Shown here: piece after piece, positions 57,871 through 64,000 of the stretch
Numbering within the stretch: the first letter of the stretch is position 1
Layout: every line of letters starts with the position of its first letter
Source: Cryptomeria japonica
Taxonomy: Eukaryota > Streptophyta > Pinopsida > Cupressales > Cupressaceae
DNA: 64,000 bases
Direction: 5' to 3'
NCBI RefSeq assembly: GCF_030272615.1
Contig: NC_081412.1
Coordinates: forward strand, 542,334,335 to 542,398,334
Notes under the pieces: generated by a model
Database searches by the model: none
What the model was told of the DNA's origin: nothing
What the model saw: the letters and a program-made list of their open reading frames with translations, nothing else
Made by a program: the position numbers and the translations under genes

Positions 57871-58505
57871 AGTTGCTAGAAGTTTCGGGACCAAAAGGGC
57901 ACACGAGGACAATTTTGGGTTGCAAATCTCAACAAAAACCCTAAGGATAGGGGCGTGGTGCCTTGGTCCTACCCTGGACAATGGTGTGGTGCCATGGTCC
58001 TGCCCTCTGTCAGCAGGATTTGGCATAACAGTGTTTTCTAGGCTCCCCTGGTCTCAGACATTTCTGCTCAGATTTCAAACACAAGTGCACCTTTTATTTT
58101 GCCTTCTGATATGTACTTTTCAGTAGTATATTAGTTATCCTTTGATTTTCATTCTCAGATTAGGGTTTGCTTTCTTACTTGCATTCTAGATTAGATTGCA
58201 TTTTTGTATCATTCCTCTCTCTCATTAACAACAAAATAATAGAAAACCTAAGAGGTAATCCACGACTCTCTCTTTCTCATAAGAAGTAGTCGAAGTGTGT
58301 TACCTCCCTAGGCTCTTTCGTATTGCATGAGTGTGTATGAGAGTGGGATTAGGGTTTCCATATTCAGTCTCACTTTTTCCCCTACACATCTTCCACATTT
58401 TAGGTCCTCACCTCGGCAATGACATCTTCTTCCCCAACCAAGACCTTTTTCTACATTTCCACCCCTAGCCCCCTTCATGTTTGAGCCCTGAGATACCAAT
58501 TGCAA

Positions 58506-58586
58506 GGAAAAAGGTCAAACCTAATGGATATAAATATGAATTTGAATGAAATTGATTGAAATTCACACAAAATCTAATTAAATTTT
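58506..58586 (-). mobile_element. B unit 3 internal remnant (right stub)
   Basis: AAAAAGGTCAAACCTAATGG and GAATGAAATTGATTGAAATT match the B leader near 53230-53310. A deletion then removes the rest of the leader, the primer-binding site and the first dozen bases of LTR4. Confidence 0.75.
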
Positions 58587-59831
58587 AAAGTGTATTGGTG
58601 GGTGAAAAATGTGTGAATGAGAGATCAAGAGGAAAACTACCCTTTCCCTCCAAGAAGAGATGAGAGTTTCACTACGGATTTCGCTTCAAACACTTTTCAC
58701 CTAATTACATTGGAAGAGGAGAGGAGAATTCACTAGATTCAATCTCCAAAGAAGAAGATAAAATTCACCGTATAATGGGATTGATAAGCTAATCCCCTCT
58801 TCCTATTTGAAATGGAAAGGAATTGATTGAATTATGTAGTGCAAAAGTGACAAAGAACTGATTATAACTTGAGATCGGAGTATGGGATGAAGTTGTGCAC
58901 CTGGATTAGGTAGTAATATGTTGAGATGAAGCCGCCCTATGAATTTGAGGAAAATTTGCCTGGACCGTGGCGGCAATGTACACGGTCCTTTGAAAAATCC
59001 ACAAAATGAAAAGGTTTTTTTTGCCTCTGCAAATGGAGTTCAAATCTGAAAGTACAGCTATGCATCTGCAACCTATACATAGAAAAGAGAGGAAAATAGG
59101 TTGGGATTGGGGGTTTGCCTTCAAGTCAAACCCCAGTTTTGGAATTAACCAAGTAATGAAAGAAAGTACTTGCAAGTAGATGTAAATGAAAGATTGAAAT
59201 GTAAATCACCTCAAGGGAGGTTGTGATAGCAATGTTGATAGAAATGTTTGTGTGGAATTGAATGTTGGAATCAATCTCCTCTTCAATTATTGAATCCTTG
59301 ACTTGAGTGCAACATCTAGCCATGAAGGGAGACTCGAGAATGCTCAATGCTGGAAAGGAATGCTTGAATGCAATTGAATGCTTGATCACAATTTTATCCA
59401 ACTTGACCAACTTACAAATTACCCAAATGAGAGGGAAAATGCAACTTAAATACATGTCAATTAGGGTTAATGAAATTGATTTTCATCACAGGACGACATA
59501 GGGGAATTTTCCCGCTCAGTGCACAACCTACAATGCATGCTTAGGAAAGGTCTTGCCCCAAAATAGGGCAGGGACAGGGGTGCCACACCCCTATCTTGGG
59601 AGGAAAAGGGTTCCATGCCCCTATCCTAGGGGGGACAAGGGAACCACGCCCCTATCCTACCCCTTTCTCTAGGGCAGAGTGTAGACAGGGTGACGCGGAG
59701 GCCAAGGAAGAATCAGTTTCTAAGGATTGAACAGTCTCCGATCTCTAATTAGGCTAGGGGATTCGATCTTGCGTGCGTGAGGACCCTAATGTAGTAAAAA
59801 ATCGCTAGGGTTGCAATTTTATGACACTACA
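58587..59831 (-). mobile_element. B-family LTR4, 12 bp short at its 5'-proximal end
   Basis: Begins AAAGTGTATTGGTGGG (other copies have TGTAATGTGACC before this) and ends GACACTACA. Contains the best-preserved dyad. Confidence 0.9.
58962..58988 (-). repeat. 27-nt dyad, perfect copy
   Basis: Plus strand GGACCGTG, 11-nt spacer GCGGCAATGTA, CACGGTCC: eight of eight base pairs. Other copies: 20374-20400, 27001-27027, 28125-28151, 31600-31628, 53029-53055, 54153-54179, 55925-55951, about 56998-57028, and 61125-61151. Confidence 0.9.
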
Positions 59832-60669
59832 TTTAGCCCCCACTTTAGCGGGAGTATGAGCGTACGCTAATACTGTCGGTAAAGTACAAGGAAAAAAGAT
59901 TGAAATACTTTTACCACGGCAAGGAGGCAAGATGCACCAAGCTCCCAGTGGACTTAGGATCTTATAATTTCAATTGAAAAAGTAAAAGGGAAGATCGAGA
60001 AGGGGATAACCATGATTACAAGTAGCAAATTTCCCCTCACCATGAGTCATGAAAGCAAGGATACCAAAGATTTCAAAGCAAAATAAAGTTCACTAAGTAA
60101 TTCTAAGTATCAAGAAGGAAAATATGAGCGGAGTGTATGCCCCCACGTTAAAGCGATAGCCCACGCCTTATTGGGAGCAGTTTCTTTAAGGTAGGATACA
60201 CCTTAGAGAGAGAGAGAAGAGAGGGATCACATTATCATAAGGATTTAGCCTGCAATCGAGGAGTAAACCCAAGGATAATGAACACCAAAACATGAGGTAG
60301 TTTCTCTTTCCTTGGGGTCAGTATGTTGTATGATAACTCATGTATATCATGTATGTATATGCATATAGTAATCATCATTCCCCAAAGAAGGACACTACCT
60401 TAGAAAAAAGAGAAGAGATGATGTCTTTTGAGTCAACATGAAAGAGACTAGGAAAAGATCTCAATACTTTGCATCGTCCCCAAGTAGACATTAAGGGAAC
60501 AATAGAAGAATAAGGATACACATAGAAGAATGGTCACAAAAGAGCAAGAAAGGAGAGAAAGAGAATATCTATAGTGCAAATATTGCTAATCTATCATGAC
60601 ATTTGCCTCTCGATATTGTTGATCACTATTTCAGGAAGGTGAGAAACATGCCAGAGGAGCGAAATCGAG

Positions 60670-61318
60670 CACATCATAAGCAAATATATACATCAAGCGA
60701 AGTGGATCATAAGAAAGCACAGGCGAAGATATACATCATCAAGCATTCAAGCATTCAAGTCTTCTTCATTCATCCATTGGATCAATATTACAATATTCAT
60801 TTGCAATCATGTATGTGTGTTAGGGTTTTGTCATGTTACATGCCATTCCATGCAACACTTGTGATTTACATTCAAGAAGCAAATCAATAATCATCAACAA
60901 GTTGCAGTTCTATAAGGTATACATTTCTATTGTTTACATTCAAGCATTTGTAATTACTTTCTTTCAAGGTTTCGTCAACCGAGGTTTGACTAAGGCAAAC
61001 CCCTATCCACAACCCCTTTTCCTCTCTTTGTTGTGAGTAGGTTGCAGGTGCACAATTGTAATTGCAAGTTTGGGCCTCATTTGCAGAGATGGAAGAACCC
61101 TTTTCGTTTCACAGATTTTGTGGAGAACCATGTAAACTCCTGCCACGGTCCCGACGACTTTTCTCCAAATTTTGTAGGGTAGATCCATATCAGTCTAATT
61201 AGCTCAGATCTGAAGTTACAACTAGATCCTGAAGTAGTAGTTCCTCATTTCACTCATTTTCTCTCTCTTTTCCGCATAGTCAGCAAGTCAACTTTCTCAT
61301 TTACAAAAGAGGGCAAAT
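60670..61318 (+). mobile_element. LTR fragment of a fourth related family (G) inside B unit 4
   Basis: Plus-sense R/U5-like sequence: ACATTCAAGCATTTGTAATT, CGAGGTTTGACTAAGGCAAA, GTGAGTAGGTTGCAGGTG, TTTTCGTTTCACAGATTTTG, then the dyad at 61125-61151 and CGACGACTTTTCTCC. The order matches B and C LTRs, but sequence identity is lower. It ends TTACAAAAGAGGGCAAATC, and B coding sequence resumes. No TG...CA ends or target duplication are visible, so it is a truncated copy or a recombination patch. Confidence 0.65.
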
Positions 61319-64000
61319 CATAGGAGTTGTATTGTCATCATGAATAAAATTTTCACCAATTTCTTCATCAAAGTTTAGAGAAAGAGGAGCAAGAACATAG
61401 GTAGGAGTAAAACCATCACATGTTTTGTGCAACTTATGATTTAGAGATGTAGGTTGAACATCTTGCTTGGGAGAATATAAAATCATGTCGACTATCAGAG
61501 TCTGAGGAGATTGATTATTTTGCGGGATAGCTTCACGAGCTCGACACAACATCTTTGTCAGCGTTCTCTCGCACAACGATTCTATCGAGTCTTAGTGGAA
61601 GGCTGAGAAGGAGGAGGAACACTTTAAAAAGAAGGAATGTTTCTCTCCTTGATAGTTGAAGGTTTAGGTTGAGGTCTTTTAGGTTGAACAAGAGGAGGAG
61701 AAGGCCTCTTCTCTCGATAAGAGGAAGGAGGTGCAACTGCGCCATAGAAAGGAGGAATATTAGGTGTAGGGAGAAGACTAGGTCCATCCTGAGGAGGAGG
61801 TATAGGTCTAACCTTAGGAAGAATATTGCTCTTCTTCTTAGGAGAAGGTATAATCACATCCATAGGAATAGGTTGACGATCGTCCTTAGGAGGGACATTA
61901 GTTCCATCCGTGAGGGGAAGAACCTCATCTTGAAGAATAATAGGAATGTGAAGTGTTGGGGATCTAGGTTGACTTAAGGATAAGATCATATCTTTTTTTC
62001 ATTTTTGATAAGATTGAAAAAGAGCATCGCTCCTTGATGGAAGAGATTGAAATTGTTTAGGCCAAAATAAATCAATAGGAACACTAAGGCTTCTTTCGGA
62101 TGGACAAAATAAGCTATGATTCACGGTTATGATTTCTCCATTGTGAGGAAATTTTAGGAACTTGTGCATTGGAGAAGCAATATCTTTCATGGAAGATAGC
62201 CAAGGATAGCCAAACTTCACATGAAATTGGTTAAAAGAAGGTATGATAACAAAGTCAACATACATGGATTTAGTATGAAATTCAACAGGAAGGGTGATAA
62301 AACCAATGGTAGGACAAGAGAATCGATCAAATAAATTCACAACCACATTAGAAGCATCATATATTGGTTTATAAAATCGTAAAGTGAAAAGATACTCTTC
62401 AGTTATGACATTAACCATGCAAGAGGGATCAATAAGGGCACCACGACAAGGTATGTCCTTAACCTTTGCCACTATGTATAAAGGGCCATCGGGTTCTCTA
62501 ATGGTCTCGCTAGGGTCAAATGTAATACAGGGATCCTTAGGCGTATCTTGTGTTTCTACCATATTTACCAAGTTTAGAGCCATAGAGGTGAATTCCTTAG
62601 AAAATAAAGAATTAGGCACAATCTTAATAACGTTAGAGGTATGAGAAGGCAAGGGAGCAGTGAAAATATTGAGATTTTGATTAGGAGGAGCCACTGATTT
62701 ATTCCCTTTATCATTTATACCTGCTACAGATATAGTATTATTATCAATCAAATCTTGAATTTTATTCTTCAATGCAAAACACTTCTCAGTATCATGATCA
62801 GGTTGACGATGAAATTGACAAAATGAATTGTTATCAAAATAAGGGGATACAAGTTTAGAAGGATCAACTCATTTTATAGGAGGGAGTTTGATAACATTTC
62901 TGTGCAACAACTGAGACATAATACCATGTAAAGATTCATTCAAAGAAGTAAACTATCTTTCTGTTTGGAAAAAAATAGAAATAGAAGGCACACTTGTTGT
63001 AGCATTCACATTGTTGTTATTGATTGTATCATTGAACTTGATGAAGTTTTTTGTTGGTTTGAACTTTGCAAATGGTTTTTGAACACTCCCCCCCCTTATC
63101 ACTTAGAGCCATAGGAGTGGATTGCTCCATTGACTCACAACCAGTTGATAATTGTGGAGTGTTGCGCACAATTGCAGAAAGGAAGTAAACTTCGACAAAA
63201 TAAACTTTTTCCTGATATCTTTTTGAAAATTAGAAATGAAAATTATTTGAATATCATTATCAAGTACATGAAAAGAAATTTGAGCACACAAATGCTTATA
63301 TCTACCAATGAAATCAGTCACTTTTTCTTTAACACCTTGTTTACAATGCATTAAATCAGTCAAAGTGATTTTAGGACCAATGTTTTTTTGAAATTGTTGG
63401 ATGAAATAATTTGCCTGTTGTTGAAAGGAAATGATAGAATAAGATGTCAAAGAGCAATACCATTATAAAGCCTTATCTCTTAGTGTTGTTGTAAACATTT
63501 GCAAGCAATATTTGATCATAAGCAAAATCGGTACACAAGGTTTGAAATGTTTTGACATGCGTAAGAGGATCACCTTTTTCATTATAGAGTTCTAATTGAG
63601 GGATCTCAACATGTTTAGGTGGCATGGCTTTAACAATATAAAGAGAAAGTGGGCTCGCAACATCAAATGTGGGCACACTAAACTTGGATTGACTCATAGA
63701 AGCAATTTGTTGTTGTAAGGAAGACACAGTTTAAGCAAGATTATTAATTGTCGCTTCGGTAGAAGAATTGATATTAGACATATTTGATTGAGAAGGTGGT
63801 GTGATGTTATTGATAGAAGGCATGGACTGAGAATAAGGTGGCAAGACATTATGATAAGTAGGCATAGGTGATGATTGGGTAGGAAAAGGGACACTTAATG
63901 GAGGAACAAAGTTGTTGAAGGAATTGCCCCCTTGTGTCACCTTGATTGGTTGAGGAATAATAGGAACTTATGGAAGACATAGGTAAAGATGGATGATTAA
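61319..64000 (-). pseudogene. B unit 4 gag/protease-like gene, truncated at both ends
   Basis: In element sense from the right edge: Pro/Ser-rich gag N-terminal part (GGNSFNNFVPPLSVPFPTQ), a coiled SSLQQQIASM, HVKTFQTLCTDFAYDQ, FIGRYKHLCAQISF, FHRQPDHDTEKCF (the knuckle His is Asp here), then a 257-codon open stretch with GALIDPSCMVNVITEEYLF and FGYPWLSSMKDIASP, and the Pro-rich PPPQDGPSLLPTPNIPPF extension. The protease loop reads DPS, as in unit 2. Several frame breaks are present. Confidence 0.85.

Larger units (their letters stand above)
55086..58505 (+). mobile_element. Foreign segment: 3' part of related LTR element F, with further material
   Basis: Replaces most of B unit 3. A polypurine tract ACTAAAGTGGGGACTAAA ends at 55561, and an LTR-like sequence TTTAGTGTCATAAATTGTAC follows from 55562. 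Both align with B's GGGGGCTAAA | TGTAGTGTCATAAAATTG, but in plus orientation. So 55086-55561 is the 3' end of F's interior and the F LTR follows. It holds the 27-nt dyad at 55925-55951 and is split by solo LTR C (56632-57870). The right end of the F LTR is uncertain; a CCCCTACA near 58385 is a candidate. Near 58480-58497 the minus strand reads ATTGGTATCTCAGGGCTC, a degenerate initiator-Met-type primer site from yet another element. Confidence 0.6.
19988..64000 (-). mobile_element. Tandem array of non-autonomous LTR elements (family B)
   Basis: Four LTRs of about 1.2 kb in the same orientation (19988-21171, 27738-28935, 53766-55017, 58587-59831) alternate with internal regions, each starting with the same polypurine tract. 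Units 1 and 2 are about 5.35 kb of internal sequence once insertions D and A are subtracted. Unit 3 is almost entirely replaced by foreign sequence and unit 4 runs off the window. Adjacent units share a single LTR, which fits unequal recombination between LTRs and not independent insertions. The left flank is GCGAA at 19983-19987; the matching right target site is outside the window. Confidence 0.88.
59832..64000 (-). mobile_element. B unit 4 internal region, cut by window edge
   Basis: Starts with polypurine tract (TTTAGCCCCCACTTTAGCGGG on plus) and follows units 1 and 2, except for a replaced stretch at about 60670-61318. Confidence 0.9.

Noticed and set aside
53766-59831. B LTR3-LTR4 as a simple two-LTR element
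   Set aside because: The interior is almost entirely foreign F/C sequence with only short B stubs, so it is a rearranged unit and not an intact element.

Overview
The window is nuclear DNA of a seed plant with a large, repeat-packed genome. Multi-kilobase introns, nested LTR retrotransposons and retrotransposon load on both sides of a housekeeping gene suggest a gymnosperm such as a conifer. The lineage is inferred from genome style, not proven. Nothing bacterial is present.

Region 1 (1-18.4 kb): one cellular gene, on the minus strand, encoding the large (alpha/beta precursor) subunit of transcription factor TFIIA. Six exons (18065 down to 4719) join in frame into about 223 residues: the N-terminal helical region, the conserved HDLNVPYE / EEYETPTAEMLFPP block, the proline-rich linker and the KRKRED...QQDGAGD block. 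The C-terminal acidic and beta-barrel part is not visible and probably lies left of the window. Introns 1 (7.0 kb) and 5 (5.0 kb), and the sequence left of exon 6, hold small mobile elements: three non-autonomous hAT-like elements with 8-bp target duplications, a 375-bp TRIM/SMART-type miniature LTR element, a long SINE-like element with a 15-bp target duplication, and an integrase fragment of a decayed Ty3/gypsy element. A G-box and TATA-like promoter lies at 18.36-18.39 kb.

Region 2 (19.99-64 kb): a head-to-tail array of one non-autonomous LTR element family ('B', minus strand): LTR1-INT1-LTR2-INT2-LTR3-INT3 remnant-LTR4-INT4, running off the right edge. Each internal region encodes a decayed gag/protease-like protein with a proline-rich extension and no reverse transcriptase, RNase H or integrase. 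INT1 carries a 1192-bp solo LTR ('D', TSD ATGCC). INT2 is split by a 19.5-kb element ('A').

Region 3 (29273-48756): element A, plus strand, with 1452-bp LTRs and TSD CACCT. It is a Tat/Ogre-like Ty3/gypsy element with a 114-codon ORF just before gag, then gag, protease, a G-patch-like domain, RT, two RNase H domains and integrase, all broken by stops. Between pol and the 3' LTR lies an antisense gene with a predicted intron, encoding a plant mobile domain (PMD) protein. Arrays of an 8-mer close to TAGCGCAT occur in the gag-pol leader and in the antisense gene's intron, each in the sense direction of its own transcript. A solo LTR ('C', TSD GCAAG) sits in A's leader, and a second C solo LTR (TSD AGTTG) lies at 56.6-57.9 kb inside a fragment of another related element ('F').

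The most unusual signals are the multi-LTR tandem array, a 27-nt dyad (8-bp arms, 11-nt spacer) recurring in LTRs and leaders of families B, C, F and a fragment 'G' (inverted in place in F), the two-sided TAGCGCAT arrays, and the spliced antisense PMD gene carried by element A. All boundaries and alignments were made by eye.
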